Below the pieces are notes generated by a model. That model ran no database searches. It had not been told where the DNA came from and saw only the letters and a list, made by a program, of their open reading frames with translations. Position numbers and translations under genes: made by a program. Below are positions 10,271-19,952 of a stretch of 40,143 nucleotides of DNA, one piece after another. Each line of letters starts with the position of its first letter. The first letter of the stretch is position 1. Source of the DNA: Vibrio sp. AND4 (GTDB lineage Bacteria > Pseudomonadota > Gammaproteobacteria > Enterobacterales > Vibrionaceae); assembly GCF_000171815.1 (NCBI RefSeq), contig NZ_ABGR01000018.1:1-40143 (forward strand), given 5' to 3'.

Positions 10271-11287
10271 ATGAATAAGCGATTAGTCACGGGCATAGAT
10301 ATTAGCCCTAACAGTCTCAAAGCCGTGGTACTTAAACCCAATGGCAACAGCTACGCACTACTGGGCTACAAAGAAATAATACTTAAGGAAGCTATTGTCG
10401 CTGAAAACCACACTATAAATCATCAAGAAATTGTAAAGACCCTCAAAGAGATGAAAAAAGAGCTGCCATTTCGGGCTAGAAAGGTAGCAATTTCAGTGCC
10501 GGATAATGCTGTAATGAGCAAAAATCTACAGATAGAGCAGGGCATAGAAGAGAGTGATAAGGAGTTTGCTGTCGTGCAAGCCTTCTCATGTCAATCGCCA
10601 TTCCCGGTAGAAGAACTGAACCTTGACTTTATTCAGGTTGATGTTGATAAACGCAGACAAGGAAGCAACAGCTATCAGGTATTTGCGACCCGTAAAGATG
10701 TCGTTGCCCCCCGAGTTGAAGCAATAAAGAAATCAGGCTTAAAACCTGTGCTGGTGGATGTGCATTCGCAAAGTCTTGGCCGCATGTGGCAGTGGGTTGC
10801 TGAATGTTTTCCTCAAAAGAACAAGTATTGTTTACTGGATATCGGAACTTTGGGCAGCTCTTTCACTATGTTCTCCGAACAAGGTGAATTGTTTTACAAA
10901 GAATTTTCTCATGCTCCCAGCACTCTCGTGAGCTTGTTCGAAAACGATTTGGATGTCGACGACACAAAAACGGCGATAGAGCAGTTCAATCGACAAATCG
11001 TCGAGCGTGTAAAACGCCAGAGGCAGCTCTATACCACAATGAATGGACGCCAAAACATCGAAGGTATTTGGCTCTCGGGAGAGGGCGCTGCGATACCTAT
11101 GTTGGCTGAGGAACTGTCCAGTCAATTGTCTCTAGAGTGTGAACGACTTAACCCACTGAGCTTGTTTGAAATCAAGGTTTCTGAATGTAAATCTTGTGTG
11201 CCAAATTGGCCACATTTCACTGCTGCGGCTGGTTTGGCTTTACGCGGTATTGAGTGGTTAGGGAGTGAGCATGCTCTATCCACTTAA
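10271..11287 (+). CDS. pilM: type IV pilus assembly protein PilM
   Basis: A 338-residue actin-like cytoplasmic ATPase-fold protein that binds the PilN N-terminus and links the pilus motor to the inner-membrane platform. It shows the phosphate-1-type start VTGIDISPNSLKAVVL and the C-terminal region IEGIWLSGEGAAIPML. The frame is open for a further 29 codons upstream, but the ATG at 10271 has a purine-rich site (GAGAGTAGAG) and gives the family's usual start MNKRLVTGID. It is the first gene of pilMNOPQ and overlaps pilN by 17 bp. Confidence 0.94.
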   Translation: MNKRLVTGIDISPNSLKAVVLKPNGNSYALLGYKEIILKEAIVAENHTINHQEIVKTLKEMKKELPFRARKVAISVPDNAVMSKNLQIEQGIEESDKEFAVVQAFSCQSPFPVEELNLDFIQVDVDKRRQGSNSYQVFATRKDVVAPRVEAIKKSGLKPVLVDVHSQSLGRMWQWVAECFPQKNKYCLLDIGTLGSSFTMFSEQGELFYKEFSHAPSTLVSLFENDLDVDDTKTAIEQFNRQIVERVKRQRQLYTTMNGRQNIEGIWLSGEGAAIPMLAEELSSQLSLECERLNPLSLFEIKVSECKSCVPNWPHFTAAAGLALRGIEWLGSEHALST

Positions 11288-11846
11288 TCTCTTTGCATGG
11301 CGCGAAAAACAACGTGAACAGCATCGCCGTCGTTTCATTGGTTTGTTGGTGTTTGGGGGGATTGCAGCTCTGGGTGTGCAATGGGGCGCTGGTCAGTACT
11401 TCCAATATCAACAAGATCAGCAGCAACAGCGCTTGGCTTATCTTACGGATTATATTGCTCGAATCGATCAACGCATTGAGGTAATGAAGATCGCGCAGCA
11501 AGCGCACAGCCAAACTTTAGAGCGTTTGAAGATCGTTGAAGGATTACAAAGTGAGCGCAACAAAACCACTGAGTTTATGAACCTAATGCTCTCAGTGATC
11601 CCCGAAGGAGTCCATGTCGATAAGATCAAAATGAACGATTATAAAGTTGAGATATCAGGTATTGCTGATAGCACGGCTCGCCTCACGACCATGATCGATA
11701 ACATGGAGCGCTCTCCCAAGCTGAGGGATGTCGGCATGCACTCTATTGTTCATGGCAAAGTGCGTTTCGGTAAAGAGTTCCAAACCTTCAGAGTCTCTTT
11801 CATGTTCAAAGGTGCTTCTATGAATGACGGCAAGCAGCATGGTTAA
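11271..11846 (+). CDS. pilN: type IV pilus assembly protein PilN
   Basis: A 191-residue inner-membrane protein. The cytoplasmic start MLYPLNLFAWRE is the PilM-binding motif (INLLPWR-like). A transmembrane segment at about residues 20-37 and a coiled-coil/ferredoxin-like periplasmic part follow. I chose ATG 11271, preceded by AGGGAG at 6 bases. A GTG 6 bp upstream would add two residues but would sit inside the ribosome-binding site. It overlaps pilM and pilO, so the genes are translationally coupled. Confidence 0.92.
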   Translation: MLYPLNLFAWREKQREQHRRRFIGLLVFGGIAALGVQWGAGQYFQYQQDQQQQRLAYLTDYIARIDQRIEVMKIAQQAHSQTLERLKIVEGLQSERNKTTEFMNLMLSVIPEGVHVDKIKMNDYKVEISGIADSTARLTTMIDNMERSPKLRDVGMHSIVHGKVRFGKEFQTFRVSFMFKGASMNDGKQHG

Positions 11847-12432
11847 TTGGCAAGACCTAGAAATGGATGAAATCGCTGAATGGCCGCTGGTGCCTCAGTT
11901 GGTGGCGATTCTTCTTATGGTGGTGTTGATTCAAGGTTTTGGTTACTGGTTTTATTTGAAGCCAGAGGAAGCTCGCCTTAATACCTTGCTCCAAGAAGAG
12001 CAGGCTTTAAAAGCTGCATTGAGGCTCAAAGTAAATAAAGTCGCGGCCCAGCCTCAGCTTCAGTCACAATTGGATGAGCTAACCATCCGTTATGCACGGC
12101 TTTTGCAGCAACTGCCTGTGCAGAGAGAACTGGCGAGTATGCTGGCGTCGGTTAACCAGCTCGGCATTGATAACAAGCTGACGTTTTCGCGTATTGATTG
12201 GGGGAAAAAAGAGTCAGATCATTTCCTTTACCGGCTACCGCTCAACATTGAGCTGACAGGTGACTTTCATGACATCGGTCGTTTCTCGCAGGCCATCGCC
12301 ACACTTCCACGCATCATCACTTTTAAAGATGTGACGTGGCAGCGAGTCAGTCAAGAGAGTGAAACCTTACACTTTCGCGTAAGCGCGAGCACATACCAGT
12401 TCAAACCAGAGGGAAAGAAAGATGCCAAATAA
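11824..12432 (+). CDS. pilO: type IV pilus assembly protein PilO
   Basis: A 202-residue inner-membrane alignment protein that pairs with PilN. A short cytoplasmic stretch is followed by one transmembrane span (about residues 25-45), a coiled coil, and a periplasmic ferredoxin-like domain ending ASTYQFKPEGKK. The start overlaps pilN by 23 bp. A second in-frame ATG at 11839 would begin MVNWQDLEMDE, which looks like the usual start of homologues. Neither has a strong ribosome-binding site, so the start is uncertain by five residues. Confidence 0.9.
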   Translation: MTASSMVNWQDLEMDEIAEWPLVPQLVAILLMVVLIQGFGYWFYLKPEEARLNTLLQEEQALKAALRLKVNKVAAQPQLQSQLDELTIRYARLLQQLPVQRELASMLASVNQLGIDNKLTFSRIDWGKKESDHFLYRLPLNIELTGDFHDIGRFSQAIATLPRIITFKDVTWQRVSQESETLHFRVSASTYQFKPEGKKDAK

Positions 12433-12937
12433 AGTATTCCCAATGGTTTGTATGATGAGTCTGCTGGTGGGGTGCCAAGCCAATGATGAGTCACTGAGTG
12501 GCTTTATTCACGAAGCAGAAAACCAAGCCAGTCCTTATGTCGCCAAGCTTCAGACAACCCAAGTGTATGTGGCGATGAAGTATGAGTCTGAGACCTTACG
12601 TACCCCTTTTGAACTGCCAAGGGAGGCCTCTATCGCAACTCACCCTTTGGGGCGGCAGGACTGTTGGCAACCGCCGTCAAGAAAACGCACTGACAAGCTA
12701 GAGCACTTTTCCATCGATCAACTTCGTCTCAAAGGAGTGATGGGCGTGGGCAGTGACATCTTAGGTCTGGTTCAAGCCCCAAATGGCCAGCTTTACCAAG
12801 TGCAGCCAGGACAATACCTAGGACGTAACAATGGCAAGGTTGCTCAAGTGTCCCATCGCTATTTATTGATTAATGAAACCTTGCCGGATGGTTTAGGTTG
12901 CTGGCAACAGCGCAAAGTGAAGTTGGCGTTGAGATAG
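12422..12937 (+). CDS. pilP: type IV pilus lipoprotein PilP
   Basis: A 171-residue lipoprotein. The signal peptide ends in the lipobox LVGC (cysteine 18), so it is lipid-anchored on the periplasmic side of the inner membrane. The C-terminal beta domain (about residues 95-171, LKGVMGVGSDILGLV onward) is the part known to contact PilQ. The start has GAGGGAAAG upstream and overlaps pilO by 11 bp. It bridges PilNO and the secretin. Confidence 0.93.
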   Translation: MPNKVFPMVCMMSLLVGCQANDESLSGFIHEAENQASPYVAKLQTTQVYVAMKYESETLRTPFELPREASIATHPLGRQDCWQPPSRKRTDKLEHFSIDQLRLKGVMGVGSDILGLVQAPNGQLYQVQPGQYLGRNNGKVAQVSHRYLLINETLPDGLGCWQQRKVKLALR

Positions 12938-12968
12938 CAACGGCGGCATCTATTTTTAATATTGAGCA

Positions 12969-14708
12969 ATGATAACAATGAGATACGAATCAATACTGAC
13001 AGCAAGAAGGCGAACAGGGATCTTCTCTTTGTGGTTTTTTCTACTTTTGGCCCCTTTTGTCGCAGCAGAAGAAGTGAAGTTAAACTCACTTGAAAGCATC
13101 GATTTCCGTACCAACAAAGATAAAGACGCCGTGATTGTCGTTGAGCTCGCGTCACCTGCGGCAATTGTGCATATTAAACGTGTGCAACAAGGTTTGAGTA
13201 TCGACTTACTCAACACATCCGTAAAAGATGACCAATTGTACTTACTTGATGTGCAGGACTTCTCAACGATAGTCGAAAGTGTTGAGGTGTTTCGCGACAA
13301 TGATAAGACGCGTCTGCTCGCTTATATTGATGGGGACTACGCTCACGATTACCGTCTTAAAGGTCGCTATTTAGAGGTGACCGTCGGCAAACTGAACGCC
13401 AGCTCAAAAACCGCCAATAAAAGTATTTTGCAAAAGAAAGGCAAGCTGATGTCGATTAACTTCCAAGACATACCTGTGCGCAACGTGCTGCAACTTATTG
13501 CTGAATACAACCAATTTAACCTCGTGGTGTCCGATTCGGTTAATGGCAATCTGACTTTGCGTTTGGATGGTGTGCCTTGGCAGCAAGTGCTTGACATCAT
13601 TTTACAAGTTAAAGGGTTGGATAAGCGCGTCGAGGACAGCATTATTCTGGTTGCCCCTCAAGATGAGTTGGATCTGCGCGAGAAACAGCGATTAGAAAAG
13701 AAAAAGTTTGAGCAAGAGATAGGCGAACTCTCCTCAGAGATCATCAACATCCACTTCGCAAACGCGTCAGATATTGCTGAGATGATCAAAGGGGAGGAGG
13801 ATGCCAGTATGCTTTCCGAACGCGGCAGTATGACCATTGATGAGCGCACTAACTCGCTACTAATTCGTGAATTACCAGAGAACATAGGGGTAATACGTGA
13901 GATTATTCAATCACTTGATATACCTGTAAAACAGGTTCAGATTGAAGCTCGCATTGTGATGATCAATGAAGGCAGTATGGATGAACTTGGTGTGCGTTGG
14001 GGCTTATCTTCTGCCGACGCTGGGTATCGTCTGGGTGGTTCGATTGAGAGTAACCTAGCAACCATTGGCCTATACGATGGTGGTGATGGCGATGATAGCA
14101 GCAGTGTCGATATCGATGACTTGCTGAATGTTAACCTTGCAGTGACTCGCCCAAATGCAGCCAGTATTGCTTTTCAAGTTGCTAAGTTAGGTTCGGATAC
14201 GTTACTCGATTTGGAACTTTCGGCGCTTCAACAAGAGTCGAAAGCAGAGATTGTTTCGAGTCCGCGCCTCATCACAACCAACAAGAAACCCGCTTATATC
14301 GAACAGGGGACCGAGATTCCTTACCTTGAGTCCTCCTCAAGTGGTGCGACTTCGGTGGCGTTCAAAAAAGCGGTGTTGAGTTTAAAGGTGACGCCACAGA
14401 TTACCCCTGATAATCGCTTGGTATTAGATTTGAGCGTTACACAAGACAGACCGGGTCAAGTGGTAAAGACAGGTACAGGTGAGGCTGTAGCGATCAATAC
14501 GCAGCGTATTGGTACACAAGTTTTGGTCGACAATGGTGAAACTGTCGTGTTGGGGGGTATTTTTCAACATAGCATTACAAACTCCGTCGATAAGGTGCCG
14601 TTATTAGGTGATTTACCGCTTTTAGGGGCACTTTTTCGTCGGACTTACGAGAATGTCGGTAAAAGTGAATTGCTGATTTTTGTTACTCCGAAAGTTGTGA
14701 TTCAGTGA
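12969..14708 (+). CDS. pilQ: type IV pilus secretin PilQ
   Basis: A 579-residue outer-membrane secretin through which the pilus passes. A signal peptide ends near VAA (about residue 34). One AMIN domain (about 38-130), an STN/N0 domain (about 155-225, ISINFQDIPVRNVLQLIAEYN-like region), an N1 domain, and the secretin core follow, with VPLLGDLPLLGALFR near the C-terminus. One AMIN domain is present, where some homologues have two. A second start three codons in (12978) is possible. It is the last pil gene and 188 bp upstream of aroK. Confidence 0.95.
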   Translation: MITMRYESILTARRRTGIFSLWFFLLLAPFVAAEEVKLNSLESIDFRTNKDKDAVIVVELASPAAIVHIKRVQQGLSIDLLNTSVKDDQLYLLDVQDFSTIVESVEVFRDNDKTRLLAYIDGDYAHDYRLKGRYLEVTVGKLNASSKTANKSILQKKGKLMSINFQDIPVRNVLQLIAEYNQFNLVVSDSVNGNLTLRLDGVPWQQVLDIILQVKGLDKRVEDSIILVAPQDELDLREKQRLEKKKFEQEIGELSSEIINIHFANASDIAEMIKGEEDASMLSERGSMTIDERTNSLLIRELPENIGVIREIIQSLDIPVKQVQIEARIVMINEGSMDELGVRWGLSSADAGYRLGGSIESNLATIGLYDGGDGDDSSSVDIDDLLNVNLAVTRPNAASIAFQVAKLGSDTLLDLELSALQQESKAEIVSSPRLITTNKKPAYIEQGTEIPYLESSSSGATSVAFKKAVLSLKVTPQITPDNRLVLDLSVTQDRPGQVVKTGTGEAVAINTQRIGTQVLVDNGETVVLGGIFQHSITNSVDKVPLLGDLPLLGALFRRTYENVGKSELLIFVTPKVVIQ

Positions 14709-14747
14709 GAATCGGTGGGCAAAAAAACGAATAGATCAAAAATAAAG

Positions 14748-14776
14748 TTGCATTAGTGGCACCATGCTTGGATAAT
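14748..14776 (+). promoter_or_regulatory. sigma-70-type promoter for aroK
   Basis: TTGCAT (14748-14753), a 17-bp spacer and GATAAT (14771-14776) make a good vegetative promoter in the 188-bp gap between pilQ and aroK. It implies an aroK-aroB-damX-dam-rpe transcript with a leader of about 115 bases. Read from sequence only. Confidence 0.5.
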
Positions 14777-14896
14777 TTCGGGTCTTATCACGAATTATCT
14801 GTGAGGAATTGGTGTCACGAGCCTTGTGAAACAGCAGCTTAGCTGTGTTCTCTTGTGGCGATCTTATTGAATTAACGTTGTAAGTTACCGCTAAAT

Positions 14897-15415
14897 ATGG
14901 CTGAGAAACGTAATATTTTCCTTGTTGGCCCAATGGGCGCCGGCAAAAGTACAATTGGTAGACACCTAGCACAGCAACTGCATATGGAGTTTATGGACTC
15001 TGATACAGTGATTGAAGAGCGCACTGGTGCAGATATCGCTTGGGTTTTTGATGTAGAAGGTGAAGAAGGCTTCCGTAAACGTGAAGAATCTGTACTTGAA
15101 GATCTAACTCAAGAGCAAGGCATAGTGTTGGCGACGGGCGGAGGCTCAGTTATGAGCAAAGAAAACCGCAACCGTCTTTCAGCACGTGGTGTTGTTGTTT
15201 ACCTTGAAACAACTATTGAAAAGCAGCTTGCGCGCACAAACCGCGACAAGAAGCGTCCTTTACTCCAAACTGACAATCCTCGCGAGGTGTTGGAAAGTTT
15301 GGCAGGCGAACGTAACCCTCTATACGAAGAAGTAGCGGATTACACGGTTCGTACTGATGATCAGAGTGCAAAAGTGGTAGCCAACCAGATCGTAAAAATG
15401 CTAGAAGAGAGATAA
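14897..15415 (+). CDS. aroK: shikimate kinase
   Basis: A 172-residue P-loop kinase that phosphorylates shikimate at the 3-hydroxyl. Walker A is GPMGAGKST (11-19). The shikimate-binding [11 protein letters not shown] and the glycine-rich ATGGGSV are present, as is the lid region [10 protein letters not shown]. Length is typical. It heads the aroK-aroB-damX-dam-rpe cluster, 31 bp ahead of aroB, in the same order as E. coli. Confidence 0.96.
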   Translation: MAEKRNIFLVGPMGAGKSTIGRHLAQQLHMEFMDSDTVIEERTGADIAWVFDVEGEEGFRKREESVLEDLTQEQGIVLATGGGSVMSKENRNRLSARGVVVYLETTIEKQLARTNRDKKRPLLQTDNPREVLESLAGERNPLYEEVADYTVRTDDQSAKVVANQIVKMLEER

Positions 15416-15446
15416 GTATTTATCTTTTTCGAACTGGAGCACACCG

Positions 15447-16547
15447 ATGGAACGGATTACGGTCAATCTAGCAGAGCGTAGCTACCCAATCTCAATTGGC
15501 GCCGGGTTATTTGAAGACCCGGCGTATCTTTCCCAAATTCTTGCAAACAAAAACGCTAACCAGAGAGTTGTCGTGATCAGCAATGTCACGGTTGCACCTC
15601 TGTATGCGGACAACATTCTTAGCCAGCTAAAACAGCTAGGATGTGATGCCTCGTTGCTTGAGCTACCTGATGGTGAGCAATACAAAAGTTTAGACGTATT
15701 TAATCAAGTCATGAACTTCCTGCTAGAGGGAAGCTATGCACGTGACGTAGTGATTATTGCTCTAGGCGGCGGCGTGATTGGTGACCTTGTTGGCTTTGCG
15801 TCGGCATGCTATCAGCGCGGTGTTGATTTCATCCAGATCCCAACCACATTGCTTTCCCAAGTGGATTCTTCTGTTGGCGGTAAAACCGCAGTAAACCATC
15901 CTCTGGGTAAAAACATGATTGGTGCCTTCTACCAACCTAAAGCGGTCATCATCGACACCAACTGTCTATCGACGCTACCAGAGCGTGAGTTTGCTGCTGG
16001 TATTGCTGAGGTGATCAAGTATGGCATTATTTACGATGGTGCTTTCTTCGATTGGTTAGAAGATAACCTCGAGCGTCTGTATGCATTGGAAGAAGAAGCG
16101 CTGACTTACGCGATTGCGCGATGTTGTCAAATTAAAGCGGAAGTTGTGGCACAAGATGAGAAGGAATCAGGCATTCGAGCGCTGCTGAACTTGGGCCATA
16201 CTTTCGGCCATGCAATTGAAGCTCAGCTCGGGTATGGCAATTGGCTGCACGGTGAAGCGGTGTCTTCCGGTACTGTGATGGCGGCGAAAACATCTCAACT
16301 ACGTGGATTGATTTCACAACAGCAACTCGATCGCATCATTGCTATTATGCGTCGAGCAAAACTACCAGTGCATACGCCGGATAGCATGAGTTTTGATGAC
16401 TTCATGACGCACATGATGCGAGATAAGAAAGTGTTGTCTGGTCAGTTGCGTTTGGTTCTGCCAACCAGCATCGGTACTGCCGAAGTTATTGCGGACACGC
16501 CGCAAGACATCATTAAACAAGCTATTGACTTCGGTCGTGACATTTAA
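15447..16547 (+). CDS. aroB: 3-dehydroquinate synthase
   Basis: A 366-residue enzyme that cyclises DAHP to 3-dehydroquinate using NAD and a divalent metal, the second step of the shikimate pathway. Visible motifs are the NAD-binding [15 protein letters not shown], the [19 protein letters not shown] block, and the metal-ligand region [13 protein letters not shown]. The start has CTGGAG about 9 bases upstream. A 9-bp perfect hairpin follows the stop. Confidence 0.97.
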   Translation: MERITVNLAERSYPISIGAGLFEDPAYLSQILANKNANQRVVVISNVTVAPLYADNILSQLKQLGCDASLLELPDGEQYKSLDVFNQVMNFLLEGSYARDVVIIALGGGVIGDLVGFASACYQRGVDFIQIPTTLLSQVDSSVGGKTAVNHPLGKNMIGAFYQPKAVIIDTNCLSTLPEREFAAGIAEVIKYGIIYDGAFFDWLEDNLERLYALEEEALTYAIARCCQIKAEVVAQDEKESGIRALLNLGHTFGHAIEAQLGYGNWLHGEAVSSGTVMAAKTSQLRGLISQQQLDRIIAIMRRAKLPVHTPDSMSFDDFMTHMMRDKKVLSGQLRLVLPTSIGTAEVIADTPQDIIKQAIDFGRDI

Positions 16548-16553
16548 CCTTGT

Positions 16554-16575
16554 AATGGCGCCTTTGGGCGCCATT
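16554..16575 (+). terminator. hairpin between aroB and damX
   Basis: A perfect 9-bp stem AATGGCGCC (16554-16562) with GGCGCCATT (16567-16575), loop TTTG. No real T run follows (TCTTGTCG), so it may act as a partial terminator, an RNA-stabilising element or nothing at all. damX begins 25 bp later. Confidence 0.4.
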
Positions 16576-16599
16576 CTTGTCGTTTATTAAGGCTATTAG

Positions 16600-18096
16600 A
16601 TGACATTTGCTCATGTTATTGAATTGGACTCGCAAGCTGAGTTACTGGACAGATTAAGCTTGTTAACCAACTTTGGCTCCAACTTGATTGCAGTAAATGG
16701 CCAGGATGGATACGGAAAGTCTTGGTTGGCACAGCGATACCTTGAACTCGGTGCAAGTAACAAAAACCAATGTTTGTTACTTTGTCATCCCAATCAAGAT
16801 GATGTGCAGCGTCGTATGCTCATTTTGCAGCAGCTTGTTTCCGATGCGCTGTTCAATCAACAAGATACACTGCTTGATAGCTTGGAGCGTATCTTAGACT
16901 GTGAAGCGTGTGACATCGCAATTGTGGTTGATGATGCCCACTTGATGAGTGAAGCTCTAGTCTCTGAATTATGGGGGCTAGTGTTAGCGGCACAAGCGAA
17001 TCCAAAATGGAAAATCAACATCTTACTGTTCACTCAAAGTAGGCGTTTGGAACCGGTATTGTCGCGTATTAGCTACGGGCAAGAGCTCAAGCCAGTTGAG
17101 CTCGATATAGAAATGTTATCTGAAATCGAAGCGCGTCGTTTTTTTGAATCTTTGGTCATTCGATATGTCGATGATGAATCAGAAAAACGCGTTCGAGATG
17201 CATTTAAGAAAGTCGCCCCGATTCCGGGTGATATTATGGCGTTAGGAGAGATGAAAGTGGAAAGAAGGATTATTATCCGCTCAATTGTAGGCTCACCCCT
17301 GAACATCACATTGGTTGTACTCGCGCTGCTGCTATGCGCTGCTGGTGGCTATTGGTGGATGTACAATCAGCCGGGCCCTGATGATAAAGCGCAGCAGATT
17401 ACAGGCGCGATTGAACAAACCGCGATCCCGACCCTAAGCGACCCTCAAGCTCAAACCGATGATGCGGGTTCAACGAACAATGGTGAAGCAGCAGAGAATA
17501 CGGCTCTTACTGACGCGACGGATGATTCTGACTCACTGCCACCAACCGTAACAGAGGAAGTGGCGAGTGTTGGTACCGAAAACAAGCAACAACGTATTGT
17601 AATTGAATCTGGCGTGGTGGATGCGTTGCTTGAGAGCAAGCCAGCAGAGGTGAATGCCGATAAGATTAAACAAGCGGTTGAAGAATCGGCTCCTCAAGCG
17701 CAAAGCAGTGCTCGCTCATCACTCATCAAGGTTGTGCAAGCTGGTGAATCGGCACCGGAGGCTCAGCCTACGTCAGCTAAATCTGTGGTGAAGTTCTCTT
17801 TTGCTCGTGAAGAGCTCAAAGCTTTATCACCACGTGGCTATACGTTACAACTTGGTGCGATGACAACCATGGACGATGTGCAATCGTTTCTCGATAAACA
17901 TGATCTGAATACCAAGGTAAGAATTTACCCAACGGTACGCAGCGGAGCGAAATGGTACATCATTACTTACCAAGACTACCCAACCATTCAATCGGCTCGC
18001 GATGCAGTAGAAAGCTTGCCGGATGCGCTCAAGTCGCTGGGCCCTTGGGCAAAATCGTTAGGTCAGGTGCATCGCGAAATTGATCGCGTGAAATAA
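16600..18096 (+). CDS. damX: DamX, SPOR-domain cell-division protein
   Basis: A 498-residue protein. The N-terminus is an AAA-like domain with a degenerate Walker A (GQDGYGKSWLA, near residue 35) and a Walker B-like IVVDDAH. A transmembrane segment lies at about 233-254. A long acidic, low-complexity periplasmic linker (about 258-400) precedes the C-terminal SPOR domain (from about 409, YTLQLGAMTTMDDVQSF), which binds denuded septal glycan. The ribosome-binding site is weak (AAGGCTATTAG). Its place between aroB and dam matches E. coli. Identity rests on domain order and position. Confidence 0.92.
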   Translation: MTFAHVIELDSQAELLDRLSLLTNFGSNLIAVNGQDGYGKSWLAQRYLELGASNKNQCLLLCHPNQDDVQRRMLILQQLVSDALFNQQDTLLDSLERILDCEACDIAIVVDDAHLMSEALVSELWGLVLAAQANPKWKINILLFTQSRRLEPVLSRISYGQELKPVELDIEMLSEIEARRFFESLVIRYVDDESEKRVRDAFKKVAPIPGDIMALGEMKVERRIIIRSIVGSPLNITLVVLALLLCAAGGYWWMYNQPGPDDKAQQITGAIEQTAIPTLSDPQAQTDDAGSTNNGEAAENTALTDATDDSDSLPPTVTEEVASVGTENKQQRIVIESGVVDALLESKPAEVNADKIKQAVEESAPQAQSSARSSLIKVVQAGESAPEAQPTSAKSVVKFSFAREELKALSPRGYTLQLGAMTTMDDVQSFLDKHDLNTKVRIYPTVRSGAKWYIITYQDYPTIQSARDAVESLPDALKSLGPWAKSLGQVHREIDRVK

Positions 18097-18165
18097 TCCT
18101 GAGCTTCGATGAAAAATATGTTACATTCCGCAGCCTTAATTTTTGGTCGATAGATAGAGCAGTAG

Positions 18166-19005
18166 ATGAAAAAGCAACGAGCCTTTCTTAAGTGGGCGGG
18201 AGGAAAATACGGTCTGGTTGAAGACATCCAACGCCATTTGCCACCAGCTCGAAAGCTAGTTGAACCTTTTGTTGGTGCTGGTTCGGTTTTTCTGAATACC
18301 GATTACGACCACTATCTACTGGCGGACATTAATCCCGACCTGATTAACCTTTATAATCTACTGAAAGAGCGCCCTGAAGAGTATATTTCAGAAGCAAAGC
18401 GCTGGTTTGTTGCCGAGAATAACCGCAAAGAAGCTTACCTAGCCATTCGCGCTGAATTCAATAAAACTGATGACGTGATGCATCGCTCTCTGGCGTTCTT
18501 GTACATGAACCGCTTCGGCTTTAATGGTTTATGTCGTTATAACAAGAAAGGCGGTTTTAACGTCCCGTTTGGCTCTTACAAAAAACCTTACTTCCCAGAA
18601 GCGGAGCTCGAATTCTTTGCCGAAAAAGCGAGTAAGGCGACGTTTGTTTGTGAAGGTTACCCTGAGACTTTCAGTCGCGCGCGTAAAGGCTGTGTGGTTT
18701 ACTGCGATCCGCCATACGCACCGTTGTCGAACACAGCGAATTTCACCTCATATGCGGGTAACGGTTTTATACTCTGGATGACCAAGCGGCATTGGCTGAT
18801 ATTGCAGAGAGAGCCGCAACTGAACGTGGTATCCCTGTGCTTATTTCAAACCACGACACCACATTAACGCGCCGCCTTTATCATGGTGCAGAGCTTAATG
18901 CGGTGAAGTGAAGCGGACCATCAGTCGCATGGAAGCGGCCGCAATAAAGTTGATGAACTGCTCGCTCTATTCCGTGCTCCAGATACGGATAACCCCGACT
19001 CTTAG
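18166..19005 (+). pseudogene. dam: DNA adenine methylase, frame broken by three indels (probable sequence errors)
   Basis: Dam methylates adenine in GATC. The first 200 residues are intact: FLKWAGGKYGLVEDI at the start, the AdoMet-binding FVGAGSVF, and the catalytic DPPY. After ANFTSYAGNGF the frame shifts. The expected continuation TLDDQAALADIAERAA is present if two extra bases (AT, about 18769-18770) are removed. A further A seems lost near 18906 and another near 18929. The net change is zero, so the normal C-terminus ALFRAPDTDNPDS ends at TAG 19005, and the total length (280 codons) is right. The uncorrected frame stops at 18867 after 233 aa. dam is reported essential in Vibrio cholerae, which favours sequencing error. 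Confidence 0.9.
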
Positions 19006-19107
19006 CTCTCACACTATTGCATCTAAATAGTGGATCTCATTACAGGCTTCGGTAGAATTACGCGCAACATATTGTTTGTTGTTTGCTCGCCACTACTGAG
19101 GTCAGGT

Positions 19108-19779
19108 ATGAAAGATTTTCTCATTGCTCCATCCATTTTATCGGCTGATTTTGCACGTCTAGGTGAAGACGTAGAAAAAGTACTCGCAGCGGGTGCCGAT
19201 GTGGTGCATTTCGATGTTATGGATAACCACTATGTACCAAACCTGACTTTTGGTGCGCCTATATGTAAAGCGCTGCGCGATTACGGCATCACGGCGCCAA
19301 TCGATGTCCACCTAATGGTTAAACCGGTTGATCGCATCATTCCTGATTTCGCGAAAGCGGGTGCATCTATGATTACTTTCCATATTGAAGCGTCTGAGCA
19401 CGTCGACCGTACCCTTCAATTGATCAAAGAGCACGGTTGTAAGGCGGGGGTGGTTCTTAACCCAGCAACACCGCTTGCACATCTTGAATTTATCATCGAC
19501 AAAGTTGATATGATCCTACTGATGTCGGTAAATCCGGGTTTCGGTGGTCAATCATTCATCCCTCATACGTTGGATAAATTGCGTGCAGTGCGTAAGATGA
19601 TCGACGAGTCTGGTCGCGATATCCGTTTAGAAATTGATGGCGGTGTTAAAGTCGATAACATTCGTGAAATCGCAGAAGCAGGCGCGGATATGTTTGTTGC
19701 AGGTTCTGCGATTTTCAGTGAGCCTGATTACAAGCAAGTGATCGACAACATGCGCGCTGAACTTGCAGAAGTGAAATAA
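19108..19779 (+). CDS. rpe: ribulose-phosphate 3-epimerase
   Basis: A 223-residue TIM-barrel enzyme interconverting ribulose 5-phosphate and xylulose 5-phosphate in the pentose phosphate pathway. Motifs are [32 protein letters not shown], the [12 protein letters not shown] block and [10 protein letters not shown]. The frame is open for 78 bp upstream, but ATG 19108 has TGAGGTCAGG ahead and gives the standard N-terminus. It follows dam as in E. coli. In E. coli gph and trpS come next; here a terminator and rpsF follow. Confidence 0.96.
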   Translation: MKDFLIAPSILSADFARLGEDVEKVLAAGADVVHFDVMDNHYVPNLTFGAPICKALRDYGITAPIDVHLMVKPVDRIIPDFAKAGASMITFHIEASEHVDRTLQLIKEHGCKAGVVLNPATPLAHLEFIIDKVDMILLMSVNPGFGGQSFIPHTLDKLRAVRKMIDESGRDIRLEIDGGVKVDNIREIAEAGADMFVAGSAIFSEPDYKQVIDNMRAELAEVK

Positions 19780-19826
19780 GCGCTGAACAATAGCCCCTGA
19801 AATCAGCACCATAAGCGTATTATTCA

Positions 19827-19856
19827 AAAGGCTGCCACCTTGCTGGTAGCCTTTGT
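19827..19856 (+). terminator. terminator after rpe
   Basis: An 11-bp stem (19827-19837 with 19844-19854, one G-T pair) and a short TTTGTTGTG tail. The T run is interrupted, so strength is uncertain. Confidence 0.65.
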
Positions 19857-19952
19857 TGTGTACGGTGTGCAGCAAGAAAAAATATCCACTGGGGTGTGCA
19901 AATAATCACTTGCCTATTTTTTGTCATTTCTGTACCATTCGTGCTCCTTAAA

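Noticed and set aside
16554..16575. aroB-damX hairpin as a full transcription terminator
   Set aside because: No T run follows and damX starts 25 bp later in a conserved operon, so I list it only as a hairpin with low confidence.
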